DNA of 64,000 bases. It comes from Catenulispora sp. GP43. GTDB taxonomy: Bacteria > Actinomycetota > Actinomycetes > Streptomycetales > Catenulisporaceae. The stretch spans positions 248,001 to 312,000 of the forward strand of contig NZ_JBGCCT010000007.1 of assembly GCF_041260665.1 (NCBI RefSeq). The letters run 5' to 3'. The notes below the pieces were generated by a model that was not told the DNA's origin, did no database searches, and saw only the letters and a program-made list of their open reading frames with translations. The translations under genes were made by a program, and so were the position numbers. Below are positions 44,238 through 52,202 of the stretch, in pieces (position 1 is the first letter of the stretch; the number at the start of each line of letters is the position of its first letter).

Positions 44238-44240
44238 GCC

Positions 44241-45149
44241 GTGGCCACGGACGACGTCCGCGAGGGGCGGCCCGACCGGTCCGATCGAGCCGACCGGCCC
44301 GACCGGCCCGACGGGCCCGACCAGCCCCACCAGCAGCCCGACCGGCCCGACCGGCTCGGCGCGTACGCCGCGGCCCTGGCCGCGCTGCGCAGGCTGGGCA
44401 CGCTCGCGCCGTCCGATCCCCAGCGGCCGGCGCTGCGCGAGTTCGTGATCGGCGAGTACATGTCCTACGCGCGCTACGTCGCCGGGCGCTTCCGTCGCCG
44501 CGGGGAGGCCCCGGAGGACCTGGAGCAGGTGGCGTACGTCGGCCTGGTGAAGGCGGTCGACAGCTACGACGCGGCGTTCGACACCACGTTCCTGACCTAC
44601 GCGACGCCGGTGATCGCCGGCGAGATCAAACGGCACTTCCGGGACACGACCTGGGACGTCCACGTGCCGCGCCGGATGCAGGAGCTGTCCGGGGCCCTGC
44701 GTCAGGCCCGCGAATCCCTGGCCCAGACGCTGGGACGCGACCCGACCGTCACCGAGCTGGCCGAACACCTGGACGCCGGCACCGAGGAGATCGTCGACGC
44801 GATGGAGGCCTCGGCGGTCTACAACACCGGCTCCCTGGACGTCTCGCTGGGCCTGTCCGACGGCGAGGGCGCCACCCTCGGCGAGCTGATCGGCGACGAC
44901 GACCCCGGCTACGGCTTGGTCGTCGACCGCGAGTCGCTCAAACCGCTGCTGGCCGAGCTCGACGAGCGGGACAAGCGGATCCTGCTGCTGCGCTACTTCC
45001 GTAACATGTCGCAGACCGAGATCGGCGAGGAGATCGGCGTCTCGCAGATGCAGGTGTCGCGGTTGCTGACACGGATTCTCGGGCGCCTGCGGGAAGGGCT
45101 GGGTCTCCAGGAGACCGCCGGCGCGACGAACCCTAAGAAGGCTGACTAG
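44241..45149 (+). CDS. RNA polymerase sigma factor, SigB/SigF family
   Basis: 302 residues from GTG 44241. After an Asp/Arg/Pro repeat (RPDRSDRADRPDRPDG, residues 9-40) come region 2 (EDLEQVAYVGLVKAVDSYD, FLTYATPVIAGEIKRHFRD), region 3 (RMQELSGALRQARESLAQTLGRDPTVTELAEHL) and region 4 (ILLLRYFRNMSQTEIGEEIGVSQMQVSRLL). This is the SigB/F/G branch that controls general stress and development. The disordered charged N-terminus is unusual and encoded by GACCGGCC-type repeats. Confidence 0.95.
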   Translation: MATDDVREGRPDRSDRADRPDRPDGPDQPHQQPDRPDRLGAYAAALAALRRLGTLAPSDPQRPALREFVIGEYMSYARYVAGRFRRRGEAPEDLEQVAYVGLVKAVDSYDAAFDTTFLTYATPVIAGEIKRHFRDTTWDVHVPRRMQELSGALRQARESLAQTLGRDPTVTELAEHLDAGTEEIVDAMEASAVYNTGSLDVSLGLSDGEGATLGELIGDDDPGYGLVVDRESLKPLLAELDERDKRILLLRYFRNMSQTEIGEEIGVSQMQVSRLLTRILGRLREGLGLQETAGATNPKKAD

Positions 45150-45173
45150 CACCCTCGTATGTCATGAATACCC

Positions 45174-45596
45174 TTATATATCCTGGATGATCGCGTTCTC
45201 GACCAGGCCGCTGATCCCCGGCGGCAGGACCCGGGCCAGGTCGGACTGGCTGACGATGCCGACCAGGTGCGGCCCGTCGACCACCGGCAGCCGGCGGATC
45301 CGGTGGTCGGCCATGGCACGCTGGGCGGCGTGGATCGGGTCGGACGCGCGCACGCACACCGGTGGCTTGGACGCCAGCGTGGACGCCGCCACCCGGCCCA
45401 GGTCCATGCCCTCGGCCACGCCGCGCACGGCGATGTCCCGGTCGGTCAGCATCCCGGTCAGCTCGCCGTCCGCGCCCCGGACCGGGACGGCGCCGATGCC
45501 CTTGTCGCGCATCAGCCGGGCGACGTCTTCCAGGGGCTGGTCACCGTCGACGCACTGGACGGGGGTGGTCATGATCTCGGAGATAGTCGTGGCCAT
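45174..45596 (-). CDS. Two-CBS-domain stress protein
   Basis: 140 residues: CBS1 (about 6-60, ISEIMTTPVQCVDGDQPLEDVARLMRD, GAVPV, GMLTDRDI) and CBS2 (about 70-130, PVCVRASDPIHAAQRAMADHRIRRLPVVDG, GIVSQSDLARVL). Pairs bind adenine nucleotides. The gene is convergent with the sigma-factor gene and has a GTTT-N15-GGTCA promoter 59 bp upstream, so it probably belongs to that sigma regulon. Confidence 0.93.
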   Translation of the reverse strand: MATTISEIMTTPVQCVDGDQPLEDVARLMRDKGIGAVPVRGADGELTGMLTDRDIAVRGVAEGMDLGRVAASTLASKPPVCVRASDPIHAAQRAMADHRIRRLPVVDGPHLVGIVSQSDLARVLPPGISGLVENAIIQDI

Positions 45597-45654
45597 GAAA
45601 ACTCCTTTCTTTGCGGAGTACCGGTTTCCCAGTGTGCCGCCTCTGTGACCCCGC

Positions 45655-45678
45655 TGACCGGTTCGCGCGAATCGAAAC
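45655..45678 (-). promoter_or_regulatory. GTTT-N15-GGTCA promoter of the CBS gene
   Basis: On the minus strand GTTT is at 45678-45675 and GGTCA at 45659-45655, with a 15-base spacer starting CGATTCG and ending GAACC. It shares GTTT-CGAT and GAA-Y-GGTCA with the site before the 123-aa gene. Confidence 0.5.
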
Positions 45679-45756
45679 CCTTATGTGTCCGCCGCCTGCC
45701 CTCATCAGTCAGTGGTTCGCGTTCGAGCCACGTGCGTACCCGGGATTATGGGGGTT

Positions 45757-47751
45757 ATGCACCCCTGGAGTGGGTTTGCGCCGCGGATCACCGGGCAATC
45801 GGTCGAAGTGGCCGGAAAGAACTTGGCGCGCAAGCTGATCGAGGCACATCTCGTGGACGGCGAGACGACGCCGGGATCCGAGATCGCGCTGCGCGTGGAC
45901 CAGACCCTGACCCAGGACGCCACCGGGACCCTGGTGATGCTGGAGCTGGAAGCCCTCGGGCTGAAACGGGTCCGCACCGAGGTCTCGGTGCAGTACGTCG
46001 ACCACAACCTGCTGCAGACCGACGAGCGGAACATGGCCGACCACCTGTTCCTGCGCTCGGCGGCGCAACGCTTCGGCCTGTGGTTCTCCCCGCCGGGCGG
46101 CGGCGTGTCGCACCCGGTGCACATGCAGCGCTTCGGGATCCCCGGCAAGTCGCTCATCGGTTCGGACTCCCACACCTGCGCCGCCGGCTCGCTGGGCATG
46201 CTGGCGATCGGCGTCGGCGGCCTGGAGGTCGCCCTGGCGATGGCCGGGGAGCCGCTGTACTTGACCATGCCCAGGATCTGGGGCGTCCGGCTAAATGGGG
46301 AACTCCCCACTTGGGTCAGCGCCAAGGACGTGGTGCTGGAGATGCTGCGCCGCCACGGTGTGAAGGGCGGGGTGCACCGGATCATCGAGTACCACGGGCC
46401 GGGCGTGGCGACGCTGACGGCGATGGACCGGCACGTCATCGCCAACATGGGTGCCGAGCTCGGCGCGACGGCGACGGTGTTCCCCTCCGACGAGCGGGTG
46501 CGCGAATTCCTTCGCGCAGAAGGCCGGGAGGACGCGTATGTACCACTGGAGGCAGACCCGGACGCAGACTACGACCTCACCGAGGAGATCGACCTCAGCA
46601 CCCTGGAACCCCTGATCGCCAAACCGAGTTCGCCCGGCAATGTAGTACCGGTGCGAGAAGTGGCCGGCACCGAGGTGCACCAGGTGGTCGTCGGCTCCTC
46701 GGCCAACCCGGGCCTGCGCGACTTCGCCGTCGTCGCCGCGATCCTGCGCGGCCGCCGCGCCGACGGGCAGGTCTCGCTCGACATCAACCCGACCTCGCGC
46801 GAGATCCTCGCCGACCTGACGAAGTCCGGCGCCACCCTGGACCTGATCCACGCCGGCGCGCGCCTGCACCAGACCGGCTGCCTGGGCTGCATCGGCATGG
46901 GCCAGGCCCCCGCGAAGGGCCGCAACAGCCTGCGAACCTTCCCGCGCAACTTCCCCGGCCGCTCCGGAACCGACGACGACCAGGTCTGGCTGTGCTCTCC
47001 GGAGACGGCTGCCGCGGCGGCGCTCACCGGCCGCATCACCGACCCGCGCGAACTCGGGTTCGCCTACCCGGACGTGCGGCTGCCGGAGTCCTCGTCGGTG
47101 GACGTCGTGGTGCTGGAGCACCCGCTGCCGCCGGGCCTGGCCGCGGAGGTCGAGCTGGTCAAGGCCGAGAGCATCGGCGGCCTGCCGGAGCTGGACCCGC
47201 TGCCGGACCGGCTGGACGTCCCGGTGGTCCTGAAGGCCGGCGACAACGTGTCGACCGACGAGATCCTGCAGGCCGGCGCTGCGGCGCTGCCCTACCGCAG
47301 CGACATCGAGAAGCTCGCCGAGTTCTCCTTCACCCGCCTGGACCCGACCTACCCGCGGCGTGCCCGCGAGGCCGGCGACCACGCGGTGATCGGCGGCGAG
47401 AACTACGGCCAGGGCTCCTCGCGCGAACACGCCGCCCTGGCGCCGCGCTCCCTGGGACTTCGGGTCGTGATCGCCAAGTCGTTCGCGCGCATCCATGCCT
47501 CGAACCTGGTGAACTTCGGCGTCCTGCCCCTGGAGTTCACCGACCCGGCCGACTACGACGCTGTGCGGCCCGGCGACGAACTCCAGCTCGAGGACCTGAG
47601 CCGACACCTGGCCGACGGCGAGTTCACGGTCGGCAACTTGTCGCAGAACACGACGTTCGGCGTCCGGCACCGGCTCTCGCCCCGGCAGATCGCGACGATC
47701 CTGGCCGGGGGACGGATCGCCGAGCATGCGGGCAAGGGGAGCGGGAGCTGA
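45757..47751 (+). CDS. Aconitate hydratase, compact bacterial type
   Basis: About 664 residues; full LeuC-like and LeuD-like parts. Substrate and cluster motifs are GSDSHTCAAGSLGML, TGCLGCIGMGQAPAKGRNS and, in the swivel domain, AGDNVSTDEIL, GGENYGQGSSREHAAL and FARIHASNLVNFGVLPL. It interconverts citrate and isocitrate through a [4Fe-4S] cluster held by three Cys. The start among ATG 45748, ATG 45757 and upstream codons is uncertain; 45757 has GGGGG just before it. This branch differs from the approx. 900-residue AcnA; isopropylmalate isomerase is less likely because both halves are fused. Confidence 0.9.
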   Translation: MHPWSGFAPRITGQSVEVAGKNLARKLIEAHLVDGETTPGSEIALRVDQTLTQDATGTLVMLELEALGLKRVRTEVSVQYVDHNLLQTDERNMADHLFLRSAAQRFGLWFSPPGGGVSHPVHMQRFGIPGKSLIGSDSHTCAAGSLGMLAIGVGGLEVALAMAGEPLYLTMPRIWGVRLNGELPTWVSAKDVVLEMLRRHGVKGGVHRIIEYHGPGVATLTAMDRHVIANMGAELGATATVFPSDERVREFLRAEGREDAYVPLEADPDADYDLTEEIDLSTLEPLIAKPSSPGNVVPVREVAGTEVHQVVVGSSANPGLRDFAVVAAILRGRRADGQVSLDINPTSREILADLTKSGATLDLIHAGARLHQTGCLGCIGMGQAPAKGRNSLRTFPRNFPGRSGTDDDQVWLCSPETAAAAALTGRITDPRELGFAYPDVRLPESSSVDVVVLEHPLPPGLAAEVELVKAESIGGLPELDPLPDRLDVPVVLKAGDNVSTDEILQAGAAALPYRSDIEKLAEFSFTRLDPTYPRRAREAGDHAVIGGENYGQGSSREHAALAPRSLGLRVVIAKSFARIHASNLVNFGVLPLEFTDPADYDAVRPGDELQLEDLSRHLADGEFTVGNLSQNTTFGVRHRLSPRQIATILAGGRIAEHAGKGSGS

Positions 47752-47794
47752 GGTTGTTCAGGGTTCGATGATCGGCTCAGGGTTCGACGATCCG

Positions 47795-48166
47795 TCACCA
47801 GCCGATGACCCGCCGATCGTCCTGGGCCTGGCGATACCGCATCCGGGTGGCGCACAGCCAGTTCTCCAGCTGTTCGGCCAGCAGATCGCGCGATTCGGAA
47901 TACGTGTCCAGCGCGGCGATACAGGCTTGTTCGGCGTCCCGCAGCCGGCGCGCGGTCTCCTCGATCGCCGGCGGATCCCCGACCCGCCGGGCGACGTGGA
48001 GCCGGTCGGCCAGCTGCTGCCGGGCCCGCGTGCAGATGTCCACTGTGGCGTGCGCTTCGTATTCGGCCGCCAGGAGCTGCCTGATCCAGGCGTCGCTCAC
48101 CGCCTGCTCCGCACTGCGCACGGCTGCGCGCTGGTCCGCGCCGTGGCCGTCCCGGTCTGTTTCCAT
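47795..48166 (-). CDS. Helical protein of unknown function, stress-promoter controlled
   Basis: 123 residues, nearly all alpha-helical (AVSDAWIRQLLAAEYEAHATVDICTRARQQLADRL, EETARRLRDAEQACIAALDTY). No family recognised. ATG 48166 follows TGGAGGTGA. A GTTT-N15-GGTCA motif lies 28 bp upstream, in the right place for its promoter. Codon use is normal for the window. Confidence 0.65.
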   Translation of the reverse strand: METDRDGHGADQRAAVRSAEQAVSDAWIRQLLAAEYEAHATVDICTRARQQLADRLHVARRVGDPPAIEETARRLRDAEQACIAALDTYSESRDLLAEQLENWLCATRMRYRQAQDDRRVIGW

Positions 48167-48193
48167 GTGTTGTCACCTCCAACACTTTCGACT

Positions 48194-48217
48194 TGACCAT
48201 TCTGCTCGGATCGAAAC
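48194..48217 (-). promoter_or_regulatory. GTTT-N15-GGTCA promoter of the 123-aa gene
   Basis: Minus-strand GTTT at 48217-48214, 15-base spacer starting CGATCCG and ending AGAAT, GGTCA at 48198-48194, 28 bp before the start codon. Third copy of the motif in 4.5 kb. Confidence 0.5.
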
Positions 48218-48266
48218 GGGGGAGTAGGCGGGTTTTCACCCTTTGAGAACTTGCTGGGAACGACGA

Positions 48267-48309
48267 GCCGGACGCCCCCGGCGAGCAGTCGTCGCGGGGC
48301 GCGTCCGGC
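48267..48309 (-). terminator. Terminator after the amino-acid permease gene
   Basis: GCCGGACGCCCC (48267-48278) pairs with GGGGCGCGTCCGGC (48296-48309), nine perfect outer pairs, then a G/C-rich inner stem. It lies 35 bp past the permease stop. No U-tract. Confidence 0.65.
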
Positions 48310-48343
48310 GCGGCGAAGAAGGACTCTGATTTGTGGTCGCGCC

Positions 48344-49852
48344 CTACCCGACTGTCTCGACTTCGGGTTCCTGCACAGCGTGGACGGCGTGGCGGCGGCT
48401 GTAGCCGAAGTACACGACAAGCCCGACCGCCATCCATACGCCGAACCGGATCCAGGTGTCCACCGGCAGGTTGAGCATCAGCCACAGGCAGGCCAGGATC
48501 GCCGCGATCGGGACGAACGGCACCGCCGGCGTGCGGAAGGCGCGCGGCAGGTCCGGGCGCGTGCGTCGCAGGATGATGACACCGAGCGAGACCAGGATGA
48601 AGGCCGCCAGGGTGCCGATGTTCACCAGCTCGGCCAGCGCCTTGAGCGGGATGACGGCGGCGAAGCAGGCCACGACCCCGCCCAGCAGGATGGTCGACCG
48701 GTACGGCGTCTTGAACCGGGGGTGGACCCGGGAGAAGCTCTGGGGCAGCAGGCCGTCGCGGCTCATGGCGAAGAACACCCGGGACTGGCCCATCAGCAGC
48801 AGCAGGGTGACCGAGGTCAGGCCCAGGACCGCGCCGGCGCTGATGAAGCCGCTGAGCCAGTGCGCGCCGGTGGCGTTGAAGGCGTCGGCCAGCGGGGCCT
48901 TCTCCGACAACGCCGTGTACTTCTGCATGCCGGTCACGACCAGCGTCACGGCCACGTAAAGCACCGTGCACACCGCCAGCGAGGCCAGGATGCCGCGCGG
49001 CAGGTCGCGCTGGGGCTTCTTCACCTCCTCGGCGGCGGTGGCCACGACGTCGAACCCGATGAACGCGAAGAACACGACGGCGGCGGCGGTGAAGATGCCC
49101 ATCACTCCGAACGAGCCCGGCGCGAAGCCCAGGTGCTGGATCAGCGGCTGCGAGCCGCCGGAACCGGTACTCGTCGCCTTGGAGGTCGGCGGGATGAAGG
49201 GGTGGTAGTTCGAGCCCTTGATGTAGAACAGGCCCGCGAAGATGACCAGCAGCACCACCGCCACCTTGACCGTGACGATCACGGCGGTGAACCGCGCCGA
49301 CTCCTTGACCCCGGCGACCAGCAGCGCGGTCACGGCCAGCACCAGCACCGCGGCCGGGATGTTCAGCCCCCAGTGCTGGTCGGTCCCGCCCCCGATCGAG
49401 GCCGGGATGTGGATGCCGATGTCGCCCAGCAGCGTCTGGATGTAGCCGGACCACCCGACCGCGACCACCGCCGCGCCGAGCGCGAGCTCCAGGATCAGGT
49501 CCCAGCCGATCAGCCACGCCGGGAACTCGCCGATCGAGGAGTAGGAGAAGGTGTACGCCGACCCCGCGACCGGCACGGTCGAGGCGAATTCGGCGTAACA
49601 CAGGGCCGCGAGTGCGCACACGATCCCCGCAGCGGCGAAGGACAGCGCGACGGAGGGCCCGGCGTAGTCCTTGGCGGCGGTTCCCGTCAGCACGAAGATC
49701 CCGGTACCGATGATCACACCGATGCCGTAGACGGTCAGGTCGAACGCCGACAGCGCGCGTTTGAGGCTGTGCTCGGAGTCGTCTGTGTCTTTGAGGGTGT
49801 CTTCGATGCTTTTTGTGCGGAATAAGCCCTTCGTAGCGTTCTGAGCGTTCAT
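48344..49852 (-). CDS. APC-superfamily amino-acid permease (cationic amino-acid type)
   Basis: 502 residues, about 12 TM helices. The N-terminal SAFDLTVYGIGVIIGTGIFVLTG holds the substrate-binding GxG motif; FFAFIGFDVVATAAEEVKKPQRDLPRGI and RVFFAMSRDGLLP are typical of CAT-type transporters. Probably imports basic amino acids with protons. The N-terminal tail of about 30 residues is cytoplasmic. Confidence 0.93.
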   Translation of the reverse strand: MNAQNATKGLFRTKSIEDTLKDTDDSEHSLKRALSAFDLTVYGIGVIIGTGIFVLTGTAAKDYAGPSVALSFAAAGIVCALAALCYAEFASTVPVAGSAYTFSYSSIGEFPAWLIGWDLILELALGAAVVAVGWSGYIQTLLGDIGIHIPASIGGGTDQHWGLNIPAAVLVLAVTALLVAGVKESARFTAVIVTVKVAVVLLVIFAGLFYIKGSNYHPFIPPTSKATSTGSGGSQPLIQHLGFAPGSFGVMGIFTAAAVVFFAFIGFDVVATAAEEVKKPQRDLPRGILASLAVCTVLYVAVTLVVTGMQKYTALSEKAPLADAFNATGAHWLSGFISAGAVLGLTSVTLLLLMGQSRVFFAMSRDGLLPQSFSRVHPRFKTPYRSTILLGGVVACFAAVIPLKALAELVNIGTLAAFILVSLGVIILRRTRPDLPRAFRTPAVPFVPIAAILACLWLMLNLPVDTWIRFGVWMAVGLVVYFGYSRRHAVHAVQEPEVETVG

Positions 49853-49953
49853 TCGGACCGGCTACCCCGAAATCCGGATCTCTATCGCGGTGGTATCGAG
49901 AAAATGGGCGACGCTATGGAGTTGCTTGACTACGGGGCGACGCCGTAGCCTGA

Positions 49954-50175
49954 TCAGCTCCGAAGAAGCAGCGCCAGTGCGGGGCACTCGGAGACGGCTT
50001 TCCGGGCCCGGCGCCGGGCCTGCGCCGGCACGGGCCGGTCCTGGATGATCGGGTAGCCCCACTCGTCCAGGGAGATGACTTCCGGGAGGAGATCGGCGCA
50101 CGCGCCGTGGCCTCGGCAGGCGGTCCAGTCGACGGCCGCGCGCGGCGGCGGGGGCGGGGGCGCTTGTTCGGGCAT
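49954..50175 (-). CDS. Single-cluster ferredoxin (3Fe-4S type)
   Basis: 73 residues: a proline-rich start (MPEQAPPPPPPRAA), then VDWTACRGHGACADLLPEV and a C-terminal SECPALALLLRS. Cys spacing CxxHxxC...C, with His at the usual second-Cys position, fits actinobacterial P450-type [3Fe-4S] ferredoxins. AAGGAG precedes ATG 50175; the frame is open upstream to 50319 but that extension is repetitive and lacks an SD. Last gene of the redox operon, 186 bp after the NuoF-like gene; electron carrier for it or for another enzyme such as the P450s downstream. Confidence 0.88.
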   Translation of the reverse strand: MPEQAPPPPPPRAAVDWTACRGHGACADLLPEVISLDEWGYPIIQDRPVPAQARRRARKAVSECPALALLLRS

Positions 50176-50250
50176 GGTCGGGCTCCTTGGGCGGGGGATC
50201 GGTGTGCTTCGGCGAATCGGTGGCGGTCGGGGGACCCGTGCCGGCCGGGC

Positions 50251-50286
50251 AATCGGCGGCAACCAGGGAATGGGCGGCAACCAGGG
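50251..50286. repeat. 18-bp tandem repeat between NuoF-like and ferredoxin genes
   Basis: AATSGGCGGCAACCAGGG, S being C or G, occurs twice in a row, with a third diverged copy next to it. It lies in the only non-overlapping junction of the redox operon. In the ferredoxin frame it would read as PIPWLP repeats. Confidence 0.8.
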
Positions 50287-50361
50287 AATCGGCGGCGGTC
50301 GAGCAGTCGGTGTCGGCATGGCAATCAGCGGTGGTCGGCAATCAACAGCGGCCGGGCATGG

Positions 50362-51627
50362 TCAAGCCCCGCGTCCCTCGGCAGGCAGCATCGCCGGTCG
50401 ACCGGGCGCGGTGCAGCGTCCTCGAGTGTGCGCGTCCGCCTCCGCCGCGAAGGTGATCAGGGCACTGCGGGCCAGGCGTGCCGAGCCGTCGGGGTGGCGG
50501 CACGCGCCGCGGCCGGTGATCAGGCCGGCCCAGCGTGCCAGGTCGGTGTGGAGCCGGCGGAAGTCGGTGCGCGGCGTCGGATTCGCCAGTTCGGCGAAGG
50601 CCGTTGCCATGCGCGGCAGGCCGTTCAGGCACGGTCCGCACTGGCCGGCCGATTCCAGCGCCAGGTAGCGCAGGATCGAGGCGGTCTCGGTCAGGCCGCA
50701 GCGATCGTGGGGGAGGACTGCCAACAGGCCCGCGCCCAGCGGAGCGCCGAGTGCGTCCAGGCTCCTCGGCGCCGCGTCGGCCAACGGCAGCCAGGTGCCG
50801 TGGTAGCCGCCGACCAGGATCGCCTGGCCCGCGCCCGGATCGGCGAAGTGGCGCAAGGGTGTGCTCGGCATGGCCTCGATCACGGCCGGTGTGCGGTCCG
50901 CGTGCCGCACCGTGAACAGTGACGTGGCCGCGCCGGCCCGGTACCACCCCGGGCCGTGGCGGGCGATCAGTGCCAAATGGGCCAGTGTCTCAACGTTCTG
51001 AACCAGTGTGGGGTCGCCGCCGACGCCGTGCTCGTACACCGGCCGGGCTTGGAACCGTGGCCTGGCCGGACCTCCGTTCAGGAACGACACCAGCGCGGAC
51101 TCCTGGCCGGACAGGAACCCGGGCGGCACCTCGACGACCGTGACGGTGACCGGCGCCGCTGACGCTGCCGACGCCGGCCGCTGCCGGCTCGCCTCGGTCA
51201 GATACCGGCCCAAGCCGCGGCCGGCCTCCACGGCCAGGAAAGCGCGGTCGGCGCCGACCGCCGCCGCCGCGAGCGCCACCCCGTCCAGCACCAGGTGCGG
51301 CGCCGAGGAAAGCAGGGCTTTGTCTTTCGCGCTGGCCGGCTCGCCCTCCGTGCCGTTGGCCACCACCACGGCTCCGCGCCGGGCCCGCCGAGCCGCCTCG
51401 CGCACCGCGCTCATCTTGCGGTGAGTCGGGAACGCCGCGCCGCCGTGCCCGCTCAGGCCCGCCAGTTCGGCGGCCAGGATGATCTGCGCGCCGTCGAGGT
51501 ACGACAGGCCGCCGTAGACCGCGCAGTGCGCCTCGTAGGTCAACGGTTCTGAGGGAAGCAGCCGCCTCGCCGCGCTCGTGGCGTACGAGCGGACGCGCAC
51601 CGGCAGGGCAGTCACAGTCGTGGTCAT
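50362..51627 (-). CDS. NuoF-like NADH/flavin Fe-S oxidoreductase
   Basis: 421 residues. FMN/NADH region: GLSGHGGAAFPTHRKM, VVANGTEGEPASAKDKAL and PVYEHGVGGDPTLVQNVETLAHLA. The SLBB-like part follows (ILVGGYHGTW). The Fe-S domain has ESAGQCGPCLNG and RGACRHPDG, so three Cys remain where NuoF has four (ESCGxCxPC ... C). A cluster with a non-Cys ligand, or a 3Fe cluster, is possible. No NuoE or NuoG is nearby; together with ferredoxin and the membrane haem protein it likely feeds NAD(P)H electrons into the membrane or takes them out. Start overlaps the upstream stop (ATGA). Confidence 0.85.
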   Translation of the reverse strand: MTTTVTALPVRVRSYATSAARRLLPSEPLTYEAHCAVYGGLSYLDGAQIILAAELAGLSGHGGAAFPTHRKMSAVREAARRARRGAVVVANGTEGEPASAKDKALLSSAPHLVLDGVALAAAAVGADRAFLAVEAGRGLGRYLTEASRQRPASAASAAPVTVTVVEVPPGFLSGQESALVSFLNGGPARPRFQARPVYEHGVGGDPTLVQNVETLAHLALIARHGPGWYRAGAATSLFTVRHADRTPAVIEAMPSTPLRHFADPGAGQAILVGGYHGTWLPLADAAPRSLDALGAPLGAGLLAVLPHDRCGLTETASILRYLALESAGQCGPCLNGLPRMATAFAELANPTPRTDFRRLHTDLARWAGLITGRGACRHPDGSARLARSALITFAAEADAHTRGRCTAPGRPAMLPAEGRGA

Positions 51628-52202
51628 CGTCGGGCTCCCGCCGCGAGAAGGTCAGCCGGTGTCACGGGATTCCGCCCGGCCAGGAAACGCTGTGCGGCGG
51701 CGGCCAGCACCACCGCGACGCAACCGAGGGTCGCCCCCAGGGCCCAGCCGTTCATCGGATGCCCCGTGCCGCTGCCGAGCGTCACGCCGTGCACGACCGC
51801 CACCGGCCAGCAGGCGTAGGCCAGCCAGTGCACGGCCCGCCACGTCCGCCGGCCCAGCCGGGCCCGCAGCAGGCTGGTGACCGTCACCGCCAGGATCAGA
51901 TCCAGAGCGACCGCGCCCAGGCCCACCCACAGCGGCGAGTAGGACGAGGAGAAGGGCACCAGGACTGCCAGAGGACTGATATCCACGTAGGAATCGACGA
52001 CCGCCGTCAAGATGTGCACAGTCAGGAATGCCACGGCCAGCAACGAGATACTGCGGTGCAGTGCGACCGCCGCCAGCCGCGGCATCCCCGGTATCCGCAC
52101 TTGGCGCCGCACGCTGATCCCCAGCACCATCACGATGCTGAACAGCACCAGGCACACGATGCCCGTGGCCTGCCCGGCGTACCAGATCACCGCGGAGTCC
52201 AC
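51624..52202 (-). CDS. Ferric-reductase-like haem membrane protein
   Basis: 192 residues from GTG 52202, with AAGGAGG seven bases upstream. Six hydrophobic segments: GQATGIVCLVLFSIVMVLG first, then a helix with ALHRSISLLAVAFLTVHIL and a helix with AVHWLAYACWPVAVVHGV. These give two His pairs, the arrangement for two stacked b haems across the membrane. It should carry electrons from the cytoplasmic NuoF-like/ferredoxin side to the outer face. The start lies inside the 3' end of apbE (16-bp overlap). Confidence 0.88.
   Translation of the reverse strand: MDSAVIWYAGQATGIVCLVLFSIVMVLGISVRRQVRIPGMPRLAAVALHRSISLLAVAFLTVHILTAVVDSYVDISPLAVLVPFSSSYSPLWVGLGAVALDLILAVTVTSLLRARLGRRTWRAVHWLAYACWPVAVVHGVTLGSGTGHPMNGWALGATLGCVAVVLAAAAQRFLAGRNPVTPADLLAAGARR

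Noticed and set aside
50176-50319. N-terminal extension of the ferredoxin with PIPWLP repeats
   Set aside because: AAGGAG lies at the proper distance before ATG 50175, and the extension is tandem-repeat DNA.
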